A stretch of DNA of 64,000 bases. It comes from Nonomuraea wenchangensis (lineage in GTDB: Bacteria; Actinomycetota; Actinomycetes; Streptosporangiales; Streptosporangiaceae). The DNA lies in assembly GCF_900111685.1 (NCBI RefSeq), contig NZ_FOHX01000007.1:111986-175985 (forward strand), given 5' to 3'. Position numbers and translations under genes: made by a program. Of the stretch, positions 1 to 7,859 are shown piece by piece. The notes below the pieces were generated by a model that was given only the letters and a program-made list of their open reading frames with translations, made no database searches and was not told the DNA's origin. Position 1 is the first letter of the stretch; each line of letters opens with the position of its first letter.

Positions 1-843
1 ACGCGGCATGACGGCGGTGACGAAGGCGGCCATCAGCTTGTGCCCGTCGTCGAGCCCGCCGAGCGTGGCCGGGTTGCGCCACTCGGTCGCCAGGAAGACG
101 AGGGTGCCGGACACCAGCAGGATCACGCTGGTGCCGACGGTGATCCTGGTCAGCACCGTCCACTTGCGCGGCTGCCGCCAGAGGCGGGCCAGCTCGAACA
201 CCACGGGGAACCCCAGCCCGCCGATGATGGCCGCGATCGCGATCGTCAGGCAGATCCACGGGTCGGTGACGAAGCGCATGAGGCTGTCCGGCCACAGCGC
301 GAACCCGGCGCTGTTGAACGCCGTGACCGCGTGGAAGACCCCCAGGTAGAGGGCGCGGCCGAACGACTCGCCGTAGCCGAGCACGAACCGGCCGGTGAGC
401 ACGGCGGCGGTCACCGCCTCGCAGACGAGGCTGAAGGCCACCACCTTGAGCACGAGGCGGCGTACGTCGCTCATGCTGAGCGACTTGGTCTCCGTCTGGG
501 CGGCGATCCGGGCGCGCAGCCCCAGGCGGCCCGACACGAGCAGGGTGAAGACCGTGGCCATCGTCATGATGCCGAGGCCGCCCACCTGGGCCAGCCCGGC
601 GATGACCACCTCGCCGAAGACCGACCAGTGCGCCTCGGTGTCGACCAGCACCAGCCCGGTCACGCAGACCGCGGAGGCGGCCGTGAACAGCGCGTTCAAC
701 CATCCCGCCGACACGTCACCGGCGGTGGCGGCGGGCATCGACAGCAGCAGCGCCCCGAGCCCGATCGCGACGGCGAACCCGGCGGCCACGACCTGGGCCG
801 GATGCTGGAATCTCGCTAAGAGCGTCGAGGTCGCGCGCATCAT
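1..843 (-). CDS. TrkH/KtrB-family potassium uptake protein, C-terminus beyond window edge
   Basis: Reading the minus strand from the tandem ATG codons at 843/840 gives 281 codons of an open frame that runs off the left edge. The product is a polytopic membrane protein. It contains a pore-loop type stretch AVCVTGLVLVDT near residue 50 and a second one, HAVTAFNSAGFAL, near residue 180, both typical of the repeated K+-selectivity segments of TrkH/KtrB channels. The last visible residues are FVTAVMPR, which in the family lead directly into the third pore loop. Such proteins carry K+ (often Na+-coupled) across the inner membrane with a cytoplasmic TrkA/KtrA RCK subunit, which is not visible here. 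It is the last visible gene of the operon starting at 1573. The family is clear; TrkH and KtrB cannot be separated from the sequence seen. Confidence 0.85.
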   Translation of the reverse strand, partial: MMRATSTLLARFQHPAQVVAAGFAVAIGLGALLLSMPAATAGDVSAGWLNALFTAASAVCVTGLVLVDTEAHWSVFGEVVIAGLAQVGGLGIMTMATVFTLLVSGRLGLRARIAAQTETKSLSMSDVRRLVLKVVAFSLVCEAVTAAVLTGRFVLGYGESFGRALYLGVFHAVTAFNSAGFALWPDSLMRFVTDPWICLTIAIAAIIGGLGFPVVFELARLWRQPRKWTVLTRITVGTSVILLVSGTLVFLATEWRNPATLGGLDDGHKLMAAFVTAVMPR

Positions 844-855
844 CGATCGCCGCCA

Positions 856-1005
856 TCACTCCAGCGCATCGCGCAACACCCTCCGGGACACTTCGGTCGC
901 CGATCCAAAGCCGACCAGACTTCCCGGCTCACCGCGCCCCACCATACCTCCCGTCTGCGGGGGCTCGTCGCCGATGCGCGCCAACAGCCGGGAGAGCCCG
1001 ATCAC
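856..1005 (-). CDS. small hypothetical protein, 49 residues, coupled to the DUF3140 gene
   Basis: A GTG at 1005 overlaps the TGA of the upstream DUF3140 gene by four bases (GTGA), the same coupling seen one gene earlier in the operon. The frame runs 50 codons to a TGA at 856, only 12 bases before the TrkH start. Most third positions are G or C, as in its neighbours, which supports real coding. The peptide has an amphipathic start (VIGLSRLLARIG), a Gly-rich centre and a basic end (VSRRVLRDALE). No signal peptide, membrane segment or known domain is recognised. It may instead be a non-functional spacer reading frame. Confidence 0.45.
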   Translation of the reverse strand: MIGLSRLLARIGDEPPQTGGMVGRGEPGSLVGFGSATEVSRRVLRDALE

Positions 1006-1334
1006 TTGAGCGGGTCGTGGCCCCAGTTCATCAGGGAGTAGCGCCACCGCGTCTCCCTGACGTCGCCGGAAGGGCGCTGGGCGAGGTGCCGGTGCACGTA
1101 CCCGATGACCTTCCTCATGTGGGCGTAGTCGTCGTCGCCCCAGTCGGATTTTCCGCGGTGCAGCAGCGCGACGATGCGGCGGCCGGACTCGTGGCCGGTC
1201 GACTCGCTCGCACCGTCCGCCTTCTGCCCGGCCGACTTCGACTCCTCGGTGGTCAGCCAGTGCTCCAGTTCCCTGACCGTCATGTTCACGGCCCGGTGGA
1301 ACTCGGCGGCGATCTCGTCGCGGTCGTCGCTCAC
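1002..1334 (-). CDS. DUF3140 family protein
   Basis: The 110-residue protein starts at a GTG that overlaps the stop of the DUF2945 gene by four bases (GTGA). The N-terminal half has the family pattern of a helix beginning DEIAAEFHRAVNMTV followed by LEHWLTTEESKSAGQK; the C-terminal half has GRRIVALLHRGKSDW and ends with the strongly conserved-looking RYSLMNWGHDPLK. It has no signal peptide or membrane segment, so it should be cytoplasmic. The biochemical role of the family is unknown. Pairing with DUF2945 in one operon is common in actinobacteria and suggests a joint stress role, which is inference. An upstream frame running to 1577 is an out-of-frame extension through the DUF2945 gene and was rejected as the start. 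Confidence 0.85.
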   Translation of the reverse strand: MSDDRDEIAAEFHRAVNMTVRELEHWLTTEESKSAGQKADGASESTGHESGRRIVALLHRGKSDWGDDDYAHMRKVIGYVHRHLAQRPSGDVRETRWRYSLMNWGHDPLK

Positions 1335-1573
1335 CTCTTCTTCCGCTTCTTGAGCGCCGACGCCTTGTGCACGGCCTCGCCGCCGCTCTTGTCGCTGCGG
1401 ACCACGTACTGGGGCTCCTCGGGGGAGGCGGCGACGGTGCGGCCGGCGGCCTTCGTCCGCTTGGTGATCTTCTTCTCCACCTCGCCCTCGGCGGTGCCGC
1501 CGTGGCTGCGCCAGCTCACCCGGTCGCCCTTGGCGAGCGCGTCCTTCTTCGGCTGGTCCTTCTTCTTCGGCAT
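1331..1573 (-). CDS. DUF2945 (HVA1/TUDOR-like) small basic protein
   Basis: An 80-residue lysine-rich protein. After a basic N-terminus (MPKKKDQPKK) comes the family core KGDRVSWRSHGGTAEGEV, then a second strand-like block with PEEPQYVVRSDKSGGEAVHK, ending in a basic KKRKKR tail. The family adopts a small TUDOR/SH3-like barrel; its function in bacteria is not established. It heads the operon DUF2945-DUF3140-49 aa-TrkH. A GGGTAG hexamer lies ten bases upstream of the ATG and a GGTT element further upstream, which fits a general-stress sigma promoter giving a nearly leaderless mRNA. Confidence 0.85.
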   Translation of the reverse strand: MPKKKDQPKKDALAKGDRVSWRSHGGTAEGEVEKKITKRTKAAGRTVAASPEEPQYVVRSDKSGGEAVHKASALKKRKKR

Positions 1574-1583
1574 GCACCTGCGG

Positions 1584-1608
1584 CTACCCTCACCATGGGG
1601 GGATAACC
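1584..1608 (-). promoter_or_regulatory. candidate general-stress sigma (SigB/SigF-type) promoter of the DUF2945 operon
   Basis: On the minus strand the sequence shows GGTTA (1604-1608), a 14-base spacer counted from GTTA, and GGGTAG (1584-1589), ten bases before the ATG at 1573. The actinobacterial SigB/SigF consensus is about GTTT, 14-16 bases, GGGTA. The -35 part is one base off. Confidence 0.5.
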
Positions 1609-1628
1609 GCAGGTCAGAGCCGCCCCCG

Positions 1629-2783
1629 CTACCGCAGCCCGGCGAAGAAGGCGCGCAGCTCGGCCACGAGCAGGTCCGGCGCCTCCAGCGCGGCGAAGTG
1701 GCCGCCGCGGTCGAACTCCGACCAGCGCACGACGTTGTGCACCGGCTCGGCGAGCGGCCGTACCGAGAAGTCGGTCGGGAAGACCGCCACGCCCGTCGGC
1801 ACCGTCCCGCGCGGCTTCGGCGCCCACGCGGCGGCGTCGTTGAAGCGCTCGTAGTAGGTGTGGGCGGCCGGGCCCGCCGTCCCGGTGAACCAGTAGACGC
1901 TCACGTCGGTCAGGATGCGGTCGCGGTCCACGGCGTCCTCGGGCAGCTTCGCCGCCGGGTCCGTCCAGTCCTTGAACTTCTCCACGATCCAGGCGAGCTG
2001 CCCGGCGGGGGAGTCGTGCAGCGCGGCCGCGATCGTCTGCGGGCGGGTGCCCTGCAGGTTCATGTACGCGCCCAGCTCGCGCTGCCACTCCTCCATCCCG
2101 GCCAGCCGCGCCCGCTCGGCCTCCGTGAGTGCGCCCATGATCGCGGGGTCGCCGTTCGGGAACGTCAGCAGCGCGTTGACGTGCACGCCGATGACGTGCT
2201 CCGGCGCGGCCCGGCCGATCAGCGGCGCGATGAAGGCGCCGACGTCGCCGCCCTGCACGCCGTAACGGTCGTAGCCGAGCCGGTCCATGAGCGTGGCCAG
2301 CGCGGCGGCGGTGCGGCCGTCGGTCCAGCCGGTGTCCGGCAGCGGGCCGGAGAAGCCGTAGCCGGGCAGCGACGGGATCACCAGGTGGAAGGCGCCGGAC
2401 GCTGTGCCCCCGTACGCGACCGGGTCGGTGAGCGGCCCGATGACGTCGAGGAACTCCGCCACCGATCCCGGCCAGCCGTGCAGGAGCAGCAGCGGCGTGG
2501 CCCCGGGCACGGCCGAGCGCACGTGCAGGAAGTGCACGTTCGCGCCGTCGATCGTGGTGGTGAACTGCGGGAAGGCGTTGAGCGCCGCCTCCTGGGCGCG
2601 CCAGTCGAAGCCGTCGGCCCAGTACGCGGCCAGCTCCCGCAGATAGCCGGTCGGCACGCCGCGCTCCCATCCGGTGCCGGGCAGCTCCGGGGCCCAGCGG
2701 GTGCGGTGCAGGCGGTCGCGCAGGTCGTCAAGGTCGGCCTGGGGGATGTCGATGCGGTACGGCGCGATGCGCGGGGTTTCCAT
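1629..2783 (-). CDS. epoxide hydrolase, N-terminal-domain family (alpha/beta hydrolase)
   Basis: 384 residues. Residues 1-100 form the EHN domain (start PRIAPYRIDIPQADLDDLRDRL), followed by an alpha/beta hydrolase fold. HGWPGS at 102-107 is the oxyanion-hole motif; the nucleophile is Asp180 in GVQGGDVGAF; the catalytic His is His362 in RGGHFAALEAPD. The enzyme is predicted to hydrolyse epoxides to diols in the cytosol; juvenile-hormone-hydrolase-like members of the same family act on varied xenobiotic or secondary-metabolite epoxides, so the substrate is open. The ATG at 2783 matches the usual N-terminus of the family. It is divergent from the WYL regulator, which may control it. No clear ribosome binding site is seen, and a TAACGT box nine bases upstream would fit a leaderless mRNA. 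Confidence 0.88.
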   Translation of the reverse strand: METPRIAPYRIDIPQADLDDLRDRLHRTRWAPELPGTGWERGVPTGYLRELAAYWADGFDWRAQEAALNAFPQFTTTIDGANVHFLHVRSAVPGATPLLLLHGWPGSVAEFLDVIGPLTDPVAYGGTASGAFHLVIPSLPGYGFSGPLPDTGWTDGRTAAALATLMDRLGYDRYGVQGGDVGAFIAPLIGRAAPEHVIGVHVNALLTFPNGDPAIMGALTEAERARLAGMEEWQRELGAYMNLQGTRPQTIAAALHDSPAGQLAWIVEKFKDWTDPAAKLPEDAVDRDRILTDVSVYWFTGTAGPAAHTYYERFNDAAAWAPKPRGTVPTGVAVFPTDFSVRPLAEPVHNVVRWSEFDRGGHFAALEAPDLLVAELRAFFAGLR

Positions 2784-2846
2784 GCGGAGCACGTTAGGAG
2801 GAATCGGTGACAGGTCCGGGCACCGATGCGCGGCAGAATGGCGGCC

Positions 2847-3821
2847 ATGCTGGAGACCTCGGCGCGGCTGCTCCGCCTGCTGTCCCTCCTCCAATCCCGG
2901 GCCGACTGGACCGGCGCCGAGCTGGCCGCCCGGCTCGGCGTGGGCCTGCGCACGGTGCGGCGCGACGTCGGGCGCCTGCGCGAGCTCGGCTACCCGGTGG
3001 ACGCCACCCCCGGCGTGGCCGGCGGCTACCGGCTGGGCGTCGGCGCCGCGCTGCCGCCGCTGCTGCTCGACGACGAGGAGGCGGTGGCCGTCGCGATCAG
3101 CCTGCGCACCGCCGCCACCGGCAGCGTCGCCGGGCTGGAGGAGGCCGCGCTGCGCGCCCTCGCCAAGCTGCGGCAGGTGCTGCCGTCGCGGCTGCGGCAC
3201 CGGGTGTCGGCGTTCGAGGCCGCGACCGTCCCGCTGGCCGGCGCCGCCATCCCCGGCGTCGGCGCGGACCTGCTCGCCGCCGTCGCCGCCGCCTGCCGCG
3301 ACCACCGGCGGCTGCGGCTGCGCTACCGGGGCCGCGACGGGGCCGGCGAACGCGAGGTGGAGCCGCACCGGCTCGTCCACACGCCGCGCCGCTGGTATCT
3401 GCTGGCGTGGGACGTCGGCAGGCGCGACTGGCGGACGTTCAGGATGGACCGCGTCGAGGAGCTGCTGGGCCTGCCCGGCGCCCGGTTCACGCCGCGCACG
3501 CCGCCCGAGGACGACGCGGCGTCGTACGTCTCGCGCGGCATCACCACCGCCCCCTACCGGCACCAGGCCCGGATCCTCTTCCACGCCCCGCTCGCCGCCG
3601 TCGCCCCGCGTACCTCGCCGGGGGCGGGCCGGCTGGAGCCGGTGGACGGCGAGCGCTGCCTGTTCACGGCCGGCGCCGACTCCCTTGACGAGCTGGCCGC
3701 GTACGTCGCCGCCAAGGGCTTCGACTTCGAGGTGCTCGACCCGCCCGAACTGGCGGCCACCCTCCGCGCCCTCGCCACCCGCCTGCACCGCGCCGCCGAC
3801 CGCTCAGCGGAACAACCGTGA
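2847..3821 (+). CDS. WYL-domain transcriptional regulator with N-terminal HTH
   Basis: About 324 residues from the ATG at 2847; in-frame ATGs at 2826 and 2838 are alternatives. Residues 1-55 are a winged helix (LLSLLQSRADWTGAELAARL then LRTVRRDVGRLRELGY) followed by the wing GVAGGYRLG. A helical linker leads to a WYL domain with the name-giving residues in RRWYLLAWD near residue 182 and the downstream TFRMDRV. A WCX-type C-terminal part ends the protein. WYL domains bind ligands such as nucleic acids or nucleotides and frequently control DNA-damage or phage-defence genes. The gene is divergent from the epoxide hydrolase and its stop overlaps a possible GTG start of the next gene, so control of either neighbour is plausible. 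Confidence 0.88.
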   Translation: MLETSARLLRLLSLLQSRADWTGAELAARLGVGLRTVRRDVGRLRELGYPVDATPGVAGGYRLGVGAALPPLLLDDEEAVAVAISLRTAATGSVAGLEEAALRALAKLRQVLPSRLRHRVSAFEAATVPLAGAAIPGVGADLLAAVAAACRDHRRLRLRYRGRDGAGEREVEPHRLVHTPRRWYLLAWDVGRRDWRTFRMDRVEELLGLPGARFTPRTPPEDDAASYVSRGITTAPYRHQARILFHAPLAAVAPRTSPGAGRLEPVDGERCLFTAGADSLDELAAYVAAKGFDFEVLDPPELAATLRALATRLHRAADRSAEQP

Positions 3822-3841
3822 TCTGTGGCACAGTCACCCTC

Positions 3842-4408
3842 ATGTCCGACGAACCCGCCCTGCCCATGACCGTCGAGGAGGCCGTCGCCGCAGAGCGGGC
3901 CGGTCTCCGGTTGAAGTACCTCTACTTCTGGGGCCACCGGCCGCCGCGCGGCGGCGGCGTCGGGCCGGGCTGCCTCAGCCAGTGGTGGCCGGTCACGTTC
4001 ACCGAGGACGGCCACGTCTACGCCTCGGCCGAGCACTACATGATGGCGCACAAGGCGTGGCTGTTCGGCGACGGCGAGACCGCCGAAAGGATCCTCGCCG
4101 CCGGGCACCCGGCCGAGGCCAAGGACCTCGGCCGTGGTGTGCGCGGCTTCGACGAGGACACCTGGGCCGAGGAGCGTTTCGCCGTCGTGGCCCGGGGCAA
4201 CGCCGCCAAGTTCGGCCAGCACGCCGACCTGGGCGCCTATCTGCTCGGTACCTCCGGGCGGGTGCTGGTCGAGGCCAGCCCCCGCGACCGGGTGTGGGGC
4301 ATCGGCCTGGCCGCCGCCGACGAGCGCGCCGCCTCCCCGGCCGCCTGGCAGGGACTCAACCTGCTCGGCTTCGCGCTCATGGCCGTCCGCGCCACGCTCC
4401 AGGGGTAG
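3842..4408 (+). CDS. NADAR-domain protein (YbiA-like N-glycosidase family)
   Basis: 188 residues from the ATG at 3842; a GTG at 3818 overlapping the WYL stop codon (GTGA) would add eight residues and would be translationally coupled. The NADAR core is visible: LYFWGH, then LSQWWPVTF, then YASAEHYMMAHKAWLFGD with the conserved Glu-His, and later NAAKFGQH, RVWGIGL and WQGLNLLGFALM. YbiA-type proteins cleave riboflavin-pathway intermediates, and NADAR proteins have been reported to remove ADP-ribose from guanine. Their genes often sit with NAD-consuming defence systems. Here the partner is a WYL regulator, not an ADP-ribosyltransferase. The substrate is not predictable from sequence alone. It converges with the helicase gene, with one base between the two stop codons. 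Confidence 0.85.
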   Translation: MSDEPALPMTVEEAVAAERAGLRLKYLYFWGHRPPRGGGVGPGCLSQWWPVTFTEDGHVYASAEHYMMAHKAWLFGDGETAERILAAGHPAEAKDLGRGVRGFDEDTWAEERFAVVARGNAAKFGQHADLGAYLLGTSGRVLVEASPRDRVWGIGLAAADERAASPAAWQGLNLLGFALMAVRATLQG

Positions 4409-4409
4409 G

Positions 4410-6581
4410 TCAGGTCTCCGCCGCCGGGGCCTCCAGGGTCAGGGACAGGCGGCGGGCCAGGCCCGTGTTGCGGCGGGAGCCGATGCGGTGGACGGCCAGC
4501 TCCAGCGCCTCGCGCTGCCCCACCAGCACCACCCACGCCCTGGCCCGGGTGACCAGGGTGTAGAGGAGCTTGCGGCGCAGCATGATGCCGCCGGACTCGG
4601 CGACGATCGGCGCCACCACGAACGGGTATTCGCTGCCCTGCGAGCGGTGCACGCTGATCGCGTAGGCGTGGGTGAGGTCGTCGAGCTCGTCGAAGCCGTA
4701 GGCGACGCTCTCGCCGTCGTCGGTGCGGATGGTGATCGTGCGCTCGGCCGGGGTCACGGCCGTCACCGTGCCCGTCTCGCCGTTGAAGACGCCCTTGTCG
4801 TAGTTGTTGCGGATCGGCATGACACGGTCGCCGACCCGGAACACGGTGGCTCCCGACCAGTGCTCGGGCTTGTCGTCGGCGGCCGGGTTGAGCCGGTCCT
4901 GGATGAGCCGCCCGAGCGCGGTGGCGCCGGTCTCGCCCTTGCGCATCGGGCACAGCACCTGGACCTGGCTGGGCTCGACGCCCTGCTTGCGCGGGATCGC
5001 GACCATGGCGAGGTGGGCGACCCGCTGGGCGACCTGGTCGGGGTCGTCGAGCTCCTCGAACCAGAAGCCGCCCCGGCCCGGCGTGACCGGCATGCGCCCG
5101 GCCCGGATGCGGTGGGCCGCCTCGACGATGCCGCTGCCGCCCGCCTGCCGGAAGACGTGGGTGAGCTGGATGCGCGGGACGCCGGGCACCCGCAGCAGGT
5201 CGGCCAGGACGTCGCCGGGGCCGATGCTCGGGAGCTGGTCGCTGTCGCCGATGAGCAGCAGGTGGCTGCCGGACGGGACGGCCGCCACCAGCCGGGTGGC
5301 CAGGTGCAGGTCGAGCATGGACGCCTCGTCCACCACGATGAGGTCGGCCCGCGAGGGCCGCTCGTCGAACAGCGTGCCGGGCTCGGGGTCGGACTGCTGG
5401 GCCAGCATGCGGTGGACGGTCATCGCGGGCAGCCCGGTCAGCTCCGACAGCCGTTTGGCGGCCTTGCCGGTCGGCGCGGCGAGCGTGACCGTGCCGCCCG
5501 CCTGCCGCACCGCGGTCGCGATGGCCCGGACGGTGTGGCTCTTGCCCACTCCGGGCCCGCCGGTGATCACCGCGACCGTGCTGGTCAGCGCCATGGTGAC
5601 GGCCGCCCGCTGGTCGTCGTGGAGCGAGTCGTCCTCGCGGAAGGCGCGCAGCGGCAGCGTCGAGCGGGCCCGGAGCAGCCGGGCGAGGTGCGTGGCCAGC
5701 GCCTGCTCGCGGGCGTGCACGTGCTTGGCGTAGGCCACGAGCTGACCCGGCTGCGCCGGCGAGGTCTCCACCGCCAGGCGGCGCTCGGCGACCAGCGCGT
5801 CGAGCTGCGGGTGCACCAGGTCCTGGTCCTGCTCGATCAGCTCGGCCGTCTCACGCACCAGGGCGGCGACCGGGAGGTAGCAGTGGCCGTCGCGGCTCCC
5901 GGCCGCCTCCAGCCGGTCGAGCAGCGCCGCCCTGACGCGTTGCGGGCTGCGTTCGGGCACTCCCGACTGCAGCGCGATGCGGTCGGCCACCCGGAACGCG
6001 ATGCCCCGCACCCGCCCGATCAGCCGGTAGGGGTCGGTCGCCAGCACCTCGTCGGCGTCCTGCCCGAACGCCTGGTAGATCTTGGCCGCCAGCAGCGGGC
6101 TCACCCCGAGCCCCTGCAGCGTCACCATCAGCGCGGCGATGGCCTTCTGCTCCCGCCACGCCTCCACGATCTGCGCCTGACGCAGCGGCCCGATGTTGAC
6201 CACCTCGGTCAGCCGGCCGGGCTCGGCGTCGATGACCTTGAGCGTGGCCTCGCCGAAGTGCTCGACGATCGCGTGCGCCAGCCGCGGCCCGATGCCCCTG
6301 ACCAGGCCCGAGCCGAGGTAGATGCGGATGGCCCGGACCGACGACGGCGTGACGCGCTCGCACCCGGAGACCGCGAAGCGCCGCCCGTGGCGGGCGTGCC
6401 GGCCCCACTCGCCGTGCAGGCGCAGCGTCTCGCCCGGCTGCACCCCGGCCAGCGCCCGGCCGGTCGCCACGAAGCCGGGCTCGCCGTCGGCGCTCATGCG
6501 CGCGACGGTGTAAGAGTCCTCGCGGACGTAGACGAGCTGCTCGACCGACGCCTCCACAGGGACGATCCAACCATCCCGCAC
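4410..6581 (-). CDS. recD2: RecD2-type ATP-dependent 5'-3' DNA helicase
   Basis: 723 residues from the GTG at 6581 (a TTG two codons upstream is the alternative). The N-terminal OB-like part (VEASVEQLVYVREDSYTVAR) and helix-hairpin-helix repeats (residues about 80-210, for example LVRGIGPRLAHAIVEHFG) are those of RecD2, which unlike RecD works without RecB and RecC. The SF1 helicase core has Walker A GGPGVGKS near 341-348, Walker B LIVVDEASMLD near 416, GDSDQLPS as motif III, and the final SH3/UvrD-C part with HAYAISVHRSQGSEYP and YTLVTRARAWV. It should unwind DNA with a 5' overhang during repair. A standalone gene, convergent with NADAR. Confidence 0.93.
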   Translation of the reverse strand: MRDGWIVPVEASVEQLVYVREDSYTVARMSADGEPGFVATGRALAGVQPGETLRLHGEWGRHARHGRRFAVSGCERVTPSSVRAIRIYLGSGLVRGIGPRLAHAIVEHFGEATLKVIDAEPGRLTEVVNIGPLRQAQIVEAWREQKAIAALMVTLQGLGVSPLLAAKIYQAFGQDADEVLATDPYRLIGRVRGIAFRVADRIALQSGVPERSPQRVRAALLDRLEAAGSRDGHCYLPVAALVRETAELIEQDQDLVHPQLDALVAERRLAVETSPAQPGQLVAYAKHVHAREQALATHLARLLRARSTLPLRAFREDDSLHDDQRAAVTMALTSTVAVITGGPGVGKSHTVRAIATAVRQAGGTVTLAAPTGKAAKRLSELTGLPAMTVHRMLAQQSDPEPGTLFDERPSRADLIVVDEASMLDLHLATRLVAAVPSGSHLLLIGDSDQLPSIGPGDVLADLLRVPGVPRIQLTHVFRQAGGSGIVEAAHRIRAGRMPVTPGRGGFWFEELDDPDQVAQRVAHLAMVAIPRKQGVEPSQVQVLCPMRKGETGATALGRLIQDRLNPAADDKPEHWSGATVFRVGDRVMPIRNNYDKGVFNGETGTVTAVTPAERTITIRTDDGESVAYGFDELDDLTHAYAISVHRSQGSEYPFVVAPIVAESGGIMLRRKLLYTLVTRARAWVVLVGQREALELAVHRIGSRRNTGLARRLSLTLEAPAAET

Positions 6582-6609
6582 CGACAAACCCCCAGGGCCG
6601 GTGTCCGGG

Positions 6610-7752
6610 TCAGGGGTCCTCCTCGCCGAGCACGCGCAGGCATTCGCGGGCGAGCTGCAGCTCCTCGCGCACCTGCACCACCAGGACGGGGACGGCGGCC
6701 CCCTCGGCGCTGACCGGTCCGTCGTCGCGGCGGTTGCCGAGCGCGGGCGGCTCGATCCCGAGCGGCCCGAGCCGCAGGCAGACCGCCTCGCGCACCTCGG
6801 GCTGGTCCCAGCCGATCTCGCCGGTGAACACCAGTGCGTCCACGCGCGGCAGCGACGTGGCCGCGGCGGCGATCTCCCGCGCCACCCCGTGGGCGAACAC
6901 GCGCAGCGCCAGCCCGGCGTCCCGGTCGCCGTCGCGCTCGGCGGCGACCAGCTCGCGGGTGTCGCCGGAGCGTCCGGACAGGCCGAGCAGCCCGGAGCGC
7001 CGTTCCAGCCCTTCCCTCAGCTCGTCCAGGGTCAGCCGGCCCTCGGCCAGCAGCCAGGTCAGCATCCCGGGATCCACGCTGCCCGAGCGCTTGCTCATGG
7101 GCATGCCCTCCAGCGGCGTGAACCCCATCGAGGTGTCCACGCTGCGCCCGCCCGACAGCGCGCACGCCGAGCACCCGCCGCCCAGGTGTGCCATCAGCAG
7201 CTCCAGCTCGGCGAGCGGCCGGCCCAGCAGCTCCGCCGTACGGTCGGCGGCCCAGGCGTAGGACAGGCCGTGGAAGCCGTAGCGGCGCAGGCCGTGCCGC
7301 TCGCGCCACTCGCGCGGCAGCGCGTACGTCGCCGCCTCCTCCGGCAGCTCCGCGTGGAAGGCGGTGTCCGGGCAGAGCACGTGCGGCACCGCGGGAAGCT
7401 GCTCGCGGGCGGCCTCCAGCAGCGCCAGCGCGGGCGGCAGGTGCAGCGGCGCGAGGCTCGTCACGCCGCGCAGCGCCGCCACCGTCTCGTCGTCGGCGAC
7501 CGCCGGGGCGCGCACCGCCTCACCGCCGTGCACCAGGCGGTGCGCCACCGCCCGGATGTCCCGGTCGAAGTGCCCGCCGAGGAACCGGGCCAGCTCCTCC
7601 CGCGCCGCGGCCGGGTCGGCGGCCCGCTCGGCGTGCACGCTGTCCAGGACGCAGCCGCCCTGCACCAGGTCGAGACGCAGGCTGGAGGAGCCCGCGTTGA
7701 CGGTCAGCACCGCCGCCGATTCGCTCATCAGCTCGTCGAACGCCAGGCCCAT
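6610..7752 (-). CDS. ackA: acetate kinase-family protein, divergent
   Basis: 380 residues from the ATG at 7752; an ATG at 7728 (MSESAAVLTVNAGSSS) is a shorter alternative. The acetokinase fold is clear: NAGSSSLR for phosphate binding, AHRLVHGGE with the substrate Arg, CPDTAFH with the catalytic Asp, YGFHGLSY with the catalytic His, and SVDTSMGFTPLEG for the second Arg region. The protein departs from classical AckA at key spots: HLGNG has become HLGGG, and FTAGIGEN has become FTGEIGWDQ. It may therefore use propionate, another acyl group, or a changed phosphoryl donor. It normally makes acetyl phosphate from acetate and ATP, or the reverse. No phosphotransacetylase or phosphoketolase gene lies beside it. 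Confidence 0.82.
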   Translation of the reverse strand: MGLAFDELMSESAAVLTVNAGSSSLRLDLVQGGCVLDSVHAERAADPAAAREELARFLGGHFDRDIRAVAHRLVHGGEAVRAPAVADDETVAALRGVTSLAPLHLPPALALLEAAREQLPAVPHVLCPDTAFHAELPEEAATYALPREWRERHGLRRYGFHGLSYAWAADRTAELLGRPLAELELLMAHLGGGCSACALSGGRSVDTSMGFTPLEGMPMSKRSGSVDPGMLTWLLAEGRLTLDELREGLERRSGLLGLSGRSGDTRELVAAERDGDRDAGLALRVFAHGVAREIAAAATSLPRVDALVFTGEIGWDQPEVREAVCLRLGPLGIEPPALGNRRDDGPVSAEGAAVPVLVVQVREELQLARECLRVLGEEDP

Positions 7753-7762
7753 GCGCCCCCGG

Positions 7763-7788
7763 CTACCCGGCACCGCCCGCGCAAAACG
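7763..7788 (-). promoter_or_regulatory. candidate SigB/SigF-type promoter of the acetate kinase gene
   Basis: Minus strand: GTTT at 7784-7787, a 15-base spacer, GGGTAG at 7763-7768, then ten bases to the ATG at 7752. This is a full match to the GTTT-N15-GGGTA pattern and predicts a leaderless or nearly leaderless transcript, which is why the 7752 start was preferred. Confidence 0.6.
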
Positions 7789-7824
7789 GACGGCTAGGGA
7801 CGAAGGCGCTTTACCGCCCCCGGA

Positions 7825-7850
7825 GGTTGCCCGGCGATCAGGTCGGGTAG
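7825..7850 (+). promoter_or_regulatory. candidate SigB/SigF-type promoter of the aldehyde oxidase operon
   Basis: Plus strand: GGTTG at 7825-7829, 15 bases, GGGTAG at 7845-7850, then nine bases to the ATG at 7860. The -35 element is one base off GGTTT. It lies back to back with the acetate kinase promoter. Confidence 0.5.
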
Positions 7851-7859
7851 CGAGCGCTC

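Noticed and set aside
854..856. ATG at 856 overlapping the stop of the 49-residue gene as the TrkH start
   Set aside because: It is out of frame with TrkH and gives an Arg-rich non-membrane product.
2807..3688. Plus-strand frame at 2807 with an AGGAGG just upstream
   Set aside because: The ribosome-binding-like text is attractive, but the product is an Arg/Ala/Pro-rich shadow and the WYL protein is in another frame.
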